Position numbers and translations under genes: made by a program. Source: Fasciolopsis buskii (taxonomy: Eukaryota; Platyhelminthes; Trematoda; Plagiorchiida; Fasciolidae). From it: a stretch of 64,000 nt of DNA. Shown piece by piece: positions 52,619 through 62,167 of the stretch (position 1 is the stretch's first letter; each line of letters starts with the position of its first letter). The notes under the pieces were generated by a model. It was not told the DNA's origin and did not search any database. It saw only the letters and a list, made by a program, of their open reading frames with translations. The stretch lies in NCBI GenBank assembly GCA_008360955.1, contig LUCM01005710.1, positions 332,926-396,925 on the forward strand, written 5' to 3'.

Positions 52619-53689
52619 GTGATAGCCCACAAATCCCTTAACAAAGACAGTCCCTCGCCGGCCAGTATACCTAACTCTACTGAACTTACTCCCTCATCAC
52701 AGCTATGCACTATCCAAACCTCTAATGTATCCCTTGATTATTTGAACCCTATCGAACCCACCTCTTGGATATCACGTGGAATTAAATGTTCCAGTGAATT
52801 TTCCCTACTCCTTCTGAACTCCCGATCACTGACTCATAAAGTTAGGGAGCTGAGGCTGTTAGCAGCTAAAAACTTATGATATTATTATGGTNACAAAGAC
52901 TCCGCTAACAGACCACAGTTCCACTCCGTCTTTTTCACTGGCGGGTAATACGCACTTTCAAACAAATAGATCAAATCGTAGAGGTGGTTGCCTAGCCTGC
53001 GTGAAGCAGCCACAAAAAGCTTCCGTTCTCCATCACCCACTTCTTGATTCTATCCTTGACACCATTTGGCTTCTGGTACAAAACCCGAGCTCCCAATCCA
53101 CGTAGGATGTGTAAACCGACCACCAAACTCGAATAGTTCCGATATTTCTCGTCTAACCCAAGCCTTTATTTATCTTTCTGGTCTCCTCCCCGGCCGTAAG
53201 ATAATTGCAGGTGACTTCAATGCCCGTAAAATTCGTTTGTCCTCTTCATCCGCTTCACCTACCCCACTCAACTTTGTTTCTGAAACGCACGCTGAAGGAT
53301 GGACTCAGCATGTGACTACGTCCACAAGGTTTCATAATATCTTAGACCTAGGTGTTACGCATAGCACTCCTAATGTTAAGGTTTCAGTGCTAAAACCCTT
53401 CCTCTGGAGTTACCACACGATGGTCACGTGCAGCTTTCCTCTCCTTAACAAACCTTCCCCACCTATGTGTAACCACCATGCTGCCTCTTCCTATACGTCG
53501 AATCGTTGGGCCGAAATTCCTGATGCTCTGCGAATTCTTGGTTTGTCCAGCTTCTTTTTATCGTCTGACCCGCAGAGAGCGGCAGACGACCTTTATGCAA
53601 AACTTCTTCTTGCTAATAATCTTTTGTCCACTCTGACCACTCAACATAAACCCAAGGAGGCATATTGTCGGATCCAGACAAAATTTTGA
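52619..53689 (+). pseudogene. LINE ORF2 endonuclease domain, frameshifted
   Basis: The domain is recognisable from LLLNSRSLTHKVRELRLLAA (about 52813-52875) through RRGGCLACVKQP (about 52980) and HVGCVNRPPNSNSSD to GRKIIAGDFNAR and FHNILDLGVTHS. The GDFN block is a hallmark of the LINE apurinic-like endonuclease that nicks target DNA. At the 3' end the catalytic SDH-type block reads SYH (TAC at 53411-53413), so a key Asp is replaced by Tyr. At least two frameshifts occur, near 52880 and 53060, and one unresolved base (N) lies near 52892. The last open segment is 53066-53689. Confidence 0.85.
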
Positions 53690-53904
53690 TTGCTCAAAAG
53701 CTCTTTAACAAAACGGGAGACTTCCCGCTCTTAGTGCAAGTCAACCGCTTGCAACAAGAATTTCTTATAGAGTCTAAACTAAGGTTAAATTCAGGAAATG
53801 CTAGTTCTTGGGTCGCCTAACCCACTTTGAAAGACTTCTCACATTTTCAAAGCTCGCTCGCAGCCCGACTCTTCAGCTATTCCGAACTTTATCACACTTA
53901 CTGG

Positions 53905-54877
53905 TTTATGCATTGAGTCCACTGCAGACATCACAGAAGAATTCAATACATATTCCTCTTTCACTCTCATAAATGACAATTGGACACACTCTGAAATCCA
54001 CCTCATGTTAACTTCGGTTAGATTATTCTCCATCTCGTTCGACGTTGCTGGCATCATCAATGTGATTAAATATACCAGGCCATCCCACAGGTCTGGCCGT
54101 GATGGCATCCTATCAGTCCTATTTCGCACCGCTGGTCCAGATCTTCCACTGCTTCTTTTAAATCTCTTCTCGCTCTCCATGTCTGGCGCTACTTTTCCGT
54201 CACAATGGAAAACATCCATTATTGTTCCACATCAAAAAAGGGTTCCATGCATGAATCTGAAAACTTTCGCCCCATTAACCACACTCCAATTCTATCCAGG
54301 TTTATGGAAAAGATTGTGAAAGAACAGTTTGTTAAAATCCTTACTACTCACAACCCTATCAACCCCTCCCAACACGGCTTCCTCAGGGGCCAATCCTGCC
54401 CCACCTGTCAGTTTGACTTCTTAAACTTGGTTACCCAAAGTGCTGATTCCCACCGATTGATGCTCACGATCTATTTAGACGTCAAAACGGTTTGACCGCG
54501 TTTCCCACTCCCGACTTCTGGCCAAAATTAGGACTTATGAAATAAGAAATCCCCTCTTATCTTGGCTGTCATCCCACCTTTTCGATCGCTTTCAGGTAGA
54601 AAACATTGATGGTTATTTTTCCCAGCCCTGTGCTAATACCAGTGGGGTCATTCAGGGGAGCGTCCTAGGTTCTCTGCTGTTCCTGCTGTACATTAACGAT
54701 TTCTTTAAAGTTATTCGTCATGGCACACCATTCCTGTTTTCCGATGACATTAAAATAGTCTACTTTTTTGAGGCTGCTACGTTTAGCTCCATTCTTGCAT
54801 CTATCAATGAAGACCTAGAGTCTTTTGATAGCTGGTGTCCCGAGTGGCTTATGTTCCTCCGGGCGCCCTCTCTATGA
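53905..54877 (+). pseudogene. LINE ORF2 reverse transcriptase domain, frameshifted
   Basis: The linker CIESTADITEEFNTYSSF leads into the polymerase. Visible blocks are ENFRPINHTPILSRFMEKI (about 54258-54315), NPSQHGFLRGQSC (about 54361-54400), motif A LDVKT (catalytic Asp at 54478-54480), motif B GVIQGS (54644-54661) followed by VLGSLLFLLYINDF, and motif C FSDD (54737-54748). The catalytic Asp triad therefore survives. The reading frame changes near 54200-54300 and again near 54490, where the frame ends in TGA. The domain would make cDNA by target-primed reverse transcription. This copy is inactive by frame disruption. Confidence 0.9.
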
Positions 54878-54963
54878 ACGGCATGCTAATTCTTGTATCA
54901 CACACAGTTAAGAACTTAGGGTTGCAATACTCCTGGTCTTTCAACTTCCATTAGCAGGCTCAC

Positions 54964-55566
54964 CATCAGACCGCTATAGCTAAGAGAACCGCCAAAATGA
55001 TCTTATGGGCATTCCGCACTCAAGACCGCAGAACTATCACCTTCAAGTCCCATGCTAGGCCCCACCTCGAGCAGTGCCCGATTATCTTTACGCATATGCG
55101 CAAAGTCGATCGAATTGATATCGAGAATGTGCAGCGACCATTCACTAGAAATCTCTTAAGTCCTTCATCTGGCTTAAACTATAGGACCAAATCCGAGCTG
55201 CTTAGACTTTAACCATTTTGGCTTCGTCGAGTTAAATTTAAACTTGCATTTCTCTTTAATATTTGCCATAATAATGTCCACTCTACTGCAAACGTCACAC
55301 AATACTTTGTCAGTCCCCCTTATCCACTTCGTAGTAGATAATACTCGTTAAGAATACCCTTGACTCGAATATCGATCAGGGCAAAATTCTCCACAGTTGC
55401 TTACTCTAAACTCTGGAATAAACTCCCAAGTTCCCTGCGGTCGTGTCCAAATTTAGCCCAGTTCAAAGTCCAGCTGGCAAGGTTACTGGATGTCCAGTTC
55501 CCAATTAACCTGACACGAGCTAACGTTGGACTAGACGAGGGCTACGAACATGGGATAGAATTTTAG
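54964..55566 (+). pseudogene. LINE ORF2 C-terminal region, broken
   Basis: The C-terminal portion of the LINE polyprotein appears in two open pieces. At 54997-55212 are FKSHARPHLEQCP and QRPFTRNLL, and at 55360-55566 is the hallmark SKLWNKLPSSLRSCPNLAQF followed by KVQLARLL. Stops near 55210 and 55340 separate them. The frame ends at the stop at 55564-55566, which I take as the end of ORF2. Confidence 0.8.
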
Positions 55567-56731
55567 TTCATGACCAAATCTTTGCTGAGGGCACCTTATC
55601 ACGCGTCCCCGCCAATGAACATTTGATTTCCCTTGTGGTGATGTACCCTCTTCACCAGTGGCTTCAGCAACTAACTATCGAAATTCTCCCAATGTGGGCG
55701 GACGAAAATGTCAACGTACTTATTGTTGGATCCGTGCTCTCCCCACATCCTATGATTTTAAACACCAGCCTGTGTACTTCTCGCTCTTCAGGCCATCTTA
55801 TCCTCTTTACCGGATTGGCAGGGCTAAATAGGTCGTTCTTGGTAGCCCCCAAACTTCCACTACACCTGAAGCTGCTGCCATGGCTCACTCTAATTGCCAT
55901 ATTTTACGGAATAGATGCACTGTGTTGCAGGTATTTTGCCGCAATCCGATAATCACTGTAACGCGCTGCTAACGTTTTCATCCTTGTAATGGCGATTCCA
56001 AATCTGCTATCCTATCATTCATGCTGCGAACCTGTCGGCTAAAACCTGCGCCCCAGTTCTGGCCCGTACAACGGTGACTACGCGGATTATCGCACTGAAT
56101 ATCTCAATTTGCACTTCTGCGATCGAGCAAAACCGCGATTGCTGTTGTCTCCGGAACGGCTTGCGCACCTCATATTCCCCACCCGTAATGCTGACTAAGA
56201 TCAAAAGATGCGACAAAGTAAATGACAGCATGGAGGACATTCTTGGCTTTGTATTTAAGGAATGTTCATACACATAATATCTCTTGTCTGACGCGCCTCT
56301 CGGTACAGCTTACCGCCATCCGCATGTAGGTATTATTACTTGCTTTGGGGTTCCATACTCAAAGCTTCACAAATTTTCTCCAGTTACTTTGAGACAATCT
56401 TTTTCCGCCCTCAGCATGTTTTGTCCATTTGTTGTCAACCACGCGTCTCATCCAATTTGCTTGACGTTCCGCCTGGTTTTCACCAATTCCATCCAATTAC
56501 CGCATTACCAATGCTTGTTGTCTCTTCAGCTTAACACCTCCATCCATTACGTAACGCTCCCGACGTTCGGTGTCTCTAGCCATATACCAACAACCACCGT
56601 TGCTAGTGACGAAAATTTCACGTTGAAAAGTCGCTCCTGTGAAGCTAAAATAATCGTTACGGAAATGAAATGAATATGTTATTGGGCGTTTTTCGGAAAT
56701 TAAGAAAATGGCAATCTGGATAACGTGATCA
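55567..56731. other. Unassigned sequence between LINE and FAR1-PHD locus
   Basis: Plus-strand ORFs of 109 codons (55623-55952) and 129 codons (56284-56673) show no known motif. Part may be LINE 3' UTR, and part may be promoter or upstream exons of the next locus. Nothing distinguishes these. Confidence 0.3.
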
Positions 56732-57076
56732 TTGTTTAAACGGATGATTTTGGGTATAAAGTTAAGTGAAACCGTAAATTGTGTCACTTGCGCTCTTATA
56801 GCTGTCATGGCTGTTCGTGCGCACGCTGCTGCTGCCCATGTTGATGATTCTGAAGTGTTTAGACGTTACGTTCGCCGTTTTGATGCTAGTTTTTCCGATT
56901 CTGAATCTGATTTTAGGGTTTTTCAGCATAACACTCTTACCTCATTTTGTAAATATCAGTGTCAGCTCCGGAAATTGGCTCCGGGAGCATCCGCGGTCTC
57001 TTCCCCCTTCTTTTCCTTACTATAGAATCAAGTACGTCTGTGCACACAAACGCCGCAGAAATCAAAGTGGCCGTCG

Positions 57077-57114
57077 GTAAGTCTGTTATTTTCGCAAGTT
57101 ATATTTATTTTCAG
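57077..57114 (+). other. 38-bp GT-AG micro-intron
   Basis: The donor gtaagt at 57077 follows exon sequence ending cgtcg. A pyrimidine-rich tract leads to ttttcag at 57108-57114. Removing it joins cg to g as a single Arg codon and connects two frames that both carry FAR1-like sequence. Left in place, it gives an immediate TAA. Introns this short are known in tapeworms. Confidence 0.65.
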
Positions 57115-57591
57115 GTTTCCAAATATTGACTGCCTGGCATTCGTCATGTTGCGTGCAGTTAGCAAGCAATATCAGGTGGTAGGAATTTGTCTGCAACACA
57201 ATTATTCCTTCCATCGGTCTCATGATCGTTATTACGCGCGCAATCGCAAGTTAATCCCAAAGCAGGAGGCGCATGTAATTAGCGTAACGGAAATATTTTG
57301 GAACTGCCAGAGAGGTTTGTTTTTCGGTAATAACGTTCGCATTGATGGGACACGAACAGTTGGGGAGACGGTTGGATTGATTCCCGGCACCTCGTCATCC
57401 GTTAGGTTGGCTACGTCTTCAAAATGTAAGGCTTCCCTTGCGCCCCGGGACACCGACTACGTTGATATACAAATCGTTCGTGATTCCTTACAGTTGGTTA
57501 ACTTTAGGAAGCACGCCCTCATGACTTCTGCTGGCTACAATCTACGGAAGCTGAAGAAACGCAGGAAACCGGAGCCGTCACCTTCACCAGT

Positions 57592-57758
57592 CACAGAGGA
57601 CCTATGCGCCGACTGCAGACTGAAGCAGCCCGTGGTGGATTTGGACGAAACAAAGGAGCGGGTGCAATGCGACTTATGTCAACGTTAGATTCACTCGCAA
57701 TGCGTCAACTACCTGAGTTAACAAGTGTACATCTGTGTCTATTGTCTAGCAGCATAAG
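57592..57758 (+). pseudogene. PHD finger with internal stops
   Basis: All eight zinc ligands are present in order: C-x2-C (CADC), C-x2-C (CDLC), H-x2-C (HSQC) and C-x2-C (CVYC), with normal PHD spacing. A TAG at 57686-57688 lies two codons before the His, where PHD fingers normally have Trp, and a TAA follows shortly after HSQC. Ligands kept alongside stop codons suggest recent or partial decay, or sequencing error in this copy. Confidence 0.65.
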
Positions 57759-57799
57759 GTAAGTGCTGATAATACTAATATTCACCATCTCCATTGCAG
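57759..57799 (+). other. 41-bp GT-AG micro-intron
   Basis: Donor gtaagt at 57759 and acceptor attgcag ending at 57799. Splicing joins g to gt as Gly and keeps the frame into the open part of exon 3 (57800-58028). That exon ends MTSLCELGF. The frame match across the intron supports it being real. Confidence 0.6.
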
Positions 57800-58028
57800 G
57801 TTCACCTGAAGAGCCCAAGACCACTTAGGAAGGACAAACAGGATGAAGTGGACCCCGGAGGCCCACGGAAGACGACGGAGATGCAAGGAACAAGGACCGC
57901 GGGAGGGACAGGTTTGACGAAAACGCCCCCACAACCTCTATGGGGCCACCACTATTTGATTACTGGCACCGATTTCCAAAATCGGTTATTCCTGTTATGA
58001 CTTCATTGTGTGAATTAGGTTTTTGGTC

Positions 58029-58070
58029 GTGAGTCTTCTTTCACTTGCGCAACAAGGGTTGGGGTTTCAG
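58029..58070 (+). other. 42-bp putative micro-intron
   Basis: Donor gtgagt at 58029 and acceptor gggtttcag ending at 58070, similar in size to the two introns upstream. Splicing here does not lead into the 75-codon open frame that follows, so either the exon is shifted or this splice is not used. An identical copy lies at 58847-58888. Confidence 0.35.
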
Positions 58071-58297
58071 TGCTCAGTCGTTTAGGAGTAGCGAAACTAG
58101 TCTACTGTACGCATGCAAATGTTAGAAGTGTGCTGAGGCAGACAGGTTTGCGTTTGTCTAGAAATGCTTATAGGTGTCGTTCGCCATATTTACCTGACCA
58201 AAGACAGATGGCGATAGGCATGTCACGGGGTTGGCAGAGGGGTCGTTCGTTTTGCCTTTGGGCATTATATGCATATATCGCACGACTAAGTGGCTAA
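58070..58297 (+). other. 75-codon ORF of unknown function
   Basis: An open frame rich in Arg, Leu and Ser with scattered Cys, starting GTG at the acceptor of the putative third intron. I recognise no domain. It is present unchanged at 58888-59115 because it lies in the duplicated block. It could be a shifted terminal exon of the FAR1-PHD locus or chance. Confidence 0.25.
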
Positions 58298-58510
58298 CGG
58301 GTGAATGCATATATTTTCAGTCTGGGAAATCATTGCTTGCGTTGACGTTAATTGCTATACGGAGATATGCATATGTAGTCTTCCCACATGGGGCTACAAA
58401 TGTTTATTAACATTTATTTAATAGGTTTTTCGTGCATGTCGATGCAACAGCGCATATGATGTTCATGTCCAGTGGAAACATACGTAGCTGTGTACATATG
58501 GATTTATATA

Positions 58511-58547
58511 TATATATAAATATGTATATATGTACGTGTACATATAA
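58511..58547. repeat. TA-rich microsatellite
   Basis: TA/TG alternating tract; repeated at about 59329-59365 in the duplicate. Confidence 0.8.
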
Positions 58548-58683
58548 TTCCATATAGGTATTTGTCTACTAAACGCACAAAATCGACAAACTCAATTCAT
58601 GTGACGAATACGCAGCAAAAATAAATATAAATGTTGCATCACCCTGGTGCATACGGTGTTTACATGTATATATATATATATAT

Positions 58684-58693
58684 NNNNNNNNNN
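58684..58693. other. Assembly gap (10 N)
   Basis: Ten unresolved bases directly follow a TA microsatellite and directly precede the second copy of the duplicated block. A single further N lies near 52892. Confidence 1.
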
Positions 58694-59677
58694 CGGAGAT
58701 GCAAGGAACAAGGACCGCGGGAGGGACAGGTTTGACGAAAACGCCCCCACAACCTCTATGGGGCCACCACTATTTGATTACTGGCACCGATTTCCAAAAT
58801 CGGTTATTCCTGTTATGACTTCATTGTGTGAATTAGGTTTTTGGTCGTGAGTCTTCTTTCACTTGCGCAACAAGGGTTGGGGTTTCAGTGCTCAGTCGTT
58901 TAGGAGTAGCGAAACTAGTCTACTGTACGCATGCAAATGTTAGAAGTGTGCTGAGGCAGACAGGTTTGCGTTTGTCTAGAAATGCTTATAGGTGTCGTTC
59001 GCCATATTTACCTGACCAAAGACAGATGGCGATAGGCATGTCACGGGGTTGGCAGAGGGGTCGTTCGTTTTGCCTTTGGGCATTATATGCATATATCGCA
59101 CGACTAAGTGGCTAACGGGTGAATGCATATATTTTCAGTCTGGGAAATCATTGCTTGCGTTGACGTTAATTGCTATACGGAGATATGCATATGTAGTCTT
59201 CCCACATGGGGCTACAAATGTTTATTAACATTTATTTAATAGGTTTTTCGTGCATGTCGATGCAACAGCGCATATGATGTTCATGTCCAGTGGAAACATA
59301 CGTAGCTGTGTACATATGGATTTATATATATATATAAATATGTATATATGTACGTGTACATATAATTCCATATAGGTATTTGTCTACTATACACACGTAT
59401 ATGGATTCATTACGTTCCGCCATGTTAATGTCCACATTATACACTTATAGGTGCACATCTATTTATTTACATGTTTTCGTTTCTATATGTATATATAGAC
59501 AGAAACATATTTACATATACATATGCACATTTTGGCCACTTTCCATCGATTTAAGCAATAACTAAACGCACAAAATCGACAAACTCAATTCATGTGACGA
59601 ATACGCAGCAAAAATAAATATAAATGTTGCATCACCCTGGTGCATACGGTGTTTACATGTATATATATATATATATA
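58694..59677 (+). repeat. Duplicated block, copy 2
   Basis: Second copy of 57876-58683, starting at the first base after the N gap. It is the same up to 59388, then carries an extra 175 bp (59389-59563), then matches again to the TA tract at about 59677. After that it continues into new sequence. Copy 1 ends in the same kind of TA tract at the gap. Confidence 0.9.
59389..59563. other. 175-bp insertion/deletion relative to copy 1
   Basis: This sequence, rich in TA, CATA and TATG motifs, is present only in the second copy. The base triplet act flanks it on both sides (59386-59388 and 59561-59563). That fits a deletion between short repeats or a small insertion. Confidence 0.85.
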
Positions 59678-59679
59678 TT
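59658..59679. repeat. TA microsatellite
   Basis: An AT-alternating tract follows catg and corresponds to the tract at about 58664-58683 that ends at the assembly gap. Confidence 0.85.
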
Positions 59680-60037
59680 TAAACATATATATACATACGT
59701 GAATTATATTTAGGTAGACATCTTCGCAATCCCGGGGCAGACAGATATTTATATACATTTTAAATTTCCCAGCCATCAACGAAAATACGCAATGCAAAAA
59801 GGTCATTTTCACAACCACAGCCGATACTTTTTATGGGTTTGGTATGCTAAAGAAACATTTTTTATTTTTCTGTACAAAATAACATCAACATTATCCTCCT
59901 AGCTTCGCTCCTTCTGATTGATCACTTTTTCACCACGTTGAAAACTAATAACAGCTGACATTTCGCACCAACCGTTACCAATCATCGCGAGGTGGACAGT
60001 TCGCAATTATCAGTTATCGCTGGTGGATGAGTTGCGT

Positions 60038-60111
60038 CCAACGGTTTGAACACCCGCGAAAACATGGCCGTTTCGCGGGGGTGGAAGTTTCGTCAATACC
60101 TCCACCGTTGG
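60038..60111. other. GC-rich imperfect stem-loop
   Basis: The outer arms ccaacggt (60038-60045) and accgttgg (60104-60111) pair perfectly. Inside them cacccgcgaaaac (60051-60063) pairs imperfectly with gtttcgcgggggtg (60070-60083) around the loop atggcc. The segment is locally GC- and CpG-rich in an AT-rich setting. It could be structured RNA, a mobile element end or a promoter region. No coding start is tied to it. Confidence 0.45.
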
Positions 60112-60443
60112 GCTCCGTCTATGTTGTGCGCCAGCGATGAGCACATTTAGTGCGCCTAAACACAAAATGGCTCGTAGTCCACTGCTTGCAAACAGTCCCA
60201 GAAAATTCCTTTTCGGTCTTGAAAATTGAGTTTTCTACCATTTTGCTTTTCATTGGCATACTTGTACTTCCCCTCTTGTTTTGCGGTATCTCATTTCACC
60301 TTCCACTAAGCTTCTGCAATAACTCAATACTGCTCCAACCCGCTTATCCCATTCGACTTCTATCATCTACATTTCCTGTGCATCGTCCTTGTAAAAAGTT
60401 GATCTTGCCTTGCGCATGCCTCACGAAAACTAGAAATATACAG

Positions 60444-60458
60444 TATTATTATTATTAT
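60444..60458. repeat. (ATT)5 microsatellite
   Basis: Five ATT units. Simple trinucleotide tails can mark LINE 3' ends, but no LINE coding sequence is recognisable immediately upstream. Confidence 0.8.
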
Positions 60459-62167
60459 CCTACGTGAATATTACCTTAATGTGACAGCAAACGGCTGAAA
60501 AATAGGGTGAGCAAAGTGGGACGTGCAAAACCAAAACAAAATCTGGTGAATTGAAGACTGGCTGTCACAAAAATTGGGCATTACAAAGTCAGGTGGAACA
60601 GGGGGGATGAACTGAGGATGGCTGCCTCCAGAGTACCTAGGGCGCAAGATTTCATTGCCAGGAAATTTAGCCAGGTATGTGAGCTCAATGAGAGGGGATT
60701 GAACGGAGTCAGAGCGTAACATTCCAGAGATAGACACCGAGGACTACAGGCGTGTCAGGTCGGTTTTTATTGGCTGAAGTCGGGGTCAAGATTCCTTATC
60801 TCATGTCCCTTGAAGCTTCACTCTTAAATACTTCTTCTATATTAACAGAGGCCCTGAAGAGGGAGGCGTGCCATGATAACTACGGAATTCATGAAAGTAG
60901 AACCAGGAGCAAGTGTCGGATGCAACTGTAGAAAATTTGGCTAATGAGATGCGCGTGGATGCGAGTGGTGCGCGACATCTGGCATGAAGCAATTTAGTGG
61001 GTCATTCTGACAACGGGATAGGATATAAAATTTCTCCAATTTCGTCAATGGTGCACTTTTTGCTCTTGTATAGGGAAATCCGGGTTGCATCCGTGCGTAG
61101 TCTGAAAAGTTGAGTTCAACAGGATGCCTCAGCCATTTTGAGAGATAGCTTTCATCCCACGAGTTCTTAAACGGAGGGAAAACGCTCGTTCCCATTTGAG
61201 TCTGCTGTGAGTTTTAGATGTTTCATCTACACAGAACAATGTTATGGGAAACATAAGCTGTAAGACAACGGCGAATGGAAATCTTCGGAAAGGTATGAAT
61301 TTTGCTCGATTCACTGATACGTGCGGCCAGAGGCAAAGCTGGAGCTGCATAGTATTAACCGTGGTTGGGAAGCCTTGGTAGAGGAAATGAAATGAGCAGA
61401 ATTCCAGAATAACCCTGAAGTAAGGTGCACACAAAATAATTCCGCAGAAACGGTGCAATAATCTGGATCTTGAAATATTCGATGAAAGAGCCAGGATATT
61501 GGAAAATACTCTGCTTAAAAATTTGTTATTTTCTCGAGGTACGCTTTCGGAGTCAGGTGTGACGCAACATCTAGTAATTTGATGGCTCTGGTTTCAATCA
61601 GCGAGAACATTGTCGGGTATGTCATTAGTCACTGAGATACTGGTAGTCATAGCACAATCTTTGAGGTTCACAATGGCACAGATATTAAAGAAGAACGATG
61701 GGAAGAGGACAAATACGTGGGAGTGTAATAAGTGCAATTTTAAATAATGTCCAATAGTCAATAGGCTGCAGTTAGCAGTTCCGCTGTGGCAGGGCGTTAT
61801 TATTGGTCTAAAAACATTTGTCTTTCAGGCGGTGATTTCCCATGGGCTTATGTAAGCTGACCAGCAAAGAGTAGTTTTAGGTGCTAGGTAAAAAATGCTT
61901 TTTAGAGCTCAGCTCCGCAGAGGTTGTACAACACCCGGGCAGAGAAACTAACAGTGGATCAAGTAAACAAGCATCAGGCAACGGTCTGAGGCTTCCTGTT
62001 TACATGGACAGATACGAATAGGTGTTAATAACCCCAAAATGAAGACAGTTCATCTCCTTGCAGCCCGAAACCCAAGCTATTTAGGACATTGTTCTGCGGC
62101 GTAACCAATGTCTGTTCTTCTTAGCAGAAGTACTCTTGAGCCCCACTGAGAATTTCGTATATCTTAC
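60459..62167. other. G-rich unassigned stretch
   Basis: The plus strand turns G-rich, as in the minus-oriented LINE at 46-50 kb. Minus-strand ORFs of 84-109 codons occur (60471-60737, 60941-61195, 61129-61458). I see no endonuclease, reverse transcriptase or ORF1 motif, so a decayed minus-strand LINE is a guess only. Confidence 0.25.

Larger units (their letters stand above)
50100..55566 (+). mobile_element. CR1/jockey-like LINE, near full length but dead
   Basis: A non-LTR retrotransposon read left to right. It has a 5' UTR, ORF1 (50537 to about 52305, proline-rich C-terminal part), endonuclease (about 52790-53500), reverse transcriptase (about 53900-54880) and a C-terminal block ending at a stop at 55564-55566. 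Nearly every domain of the class is present in order. Frameshifts and stops occur in both ORFs, so it cannot encode its own proteins. No poly(A) or tandem 3' tail is obvious after 55566. The plus strand is C-rich throughout, in contrast to the G-rich minus-oriented element just upstream. Confidence 0.85.
56732..58070 (+). pseudogene. FAR1/ZSWIM-like plus PHD-finger gene, broken
   Basis: A multi-exon, coding-like locus. Exon 1 (from the ATG at 56732 or 56807 to 57076) reads DDSEVFRRYVRRFD and CKYQCQLRKLAPGASA. It then needs a frame change near 56990-57015 and continues PYYRIKYVCAHKRRRNQSGR. After a 38-bp intron, exon 2 (57115-57758) continues IDCLAFVMLRAVSKQYQVVG, HNYSFHRS and YYARNRKL. This Cys/Cys/His layout matches the FAR1-like (WRKY-GCM1 fold) DNA-binding domain of ZSWIM and MULE-transposase-derived proteins. 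The same exon then encodes a C4HC3 PHD finger (CADC, CDLC, IHSQC, ICVYC), a fold that usually reads histone tails. Stops fall inside the finger (TAG 57686-57688) and after it, and exon 3 has two more. It is either a pseudogene or decayed transposon cargo. The domain calls are by eye. Confidence 0.6.
57876..58683 (+). repeat. Duplicated block, copy 1
   Basis: From cggagatgcaaggaacaagg to the TA tract before the N gap, this 808-bp block reappears after the gap with an 818-bp offset and, by eye, no substitutions up to 58570. It includes the end of exon 3, the third putative intron and a 75-codon ORF (58070-58297 here, 58888-59115 in copy 2). It lacks the 175 bp found at 59389-59563 in copy 2. 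Confidence 0.9.

Noticed and set aside
58070..59115. Two identical 75-codon genes
   Set aside because: They lie in a block repeated across an N gap and are probably one sequence counted twice. No domain supports a gene.
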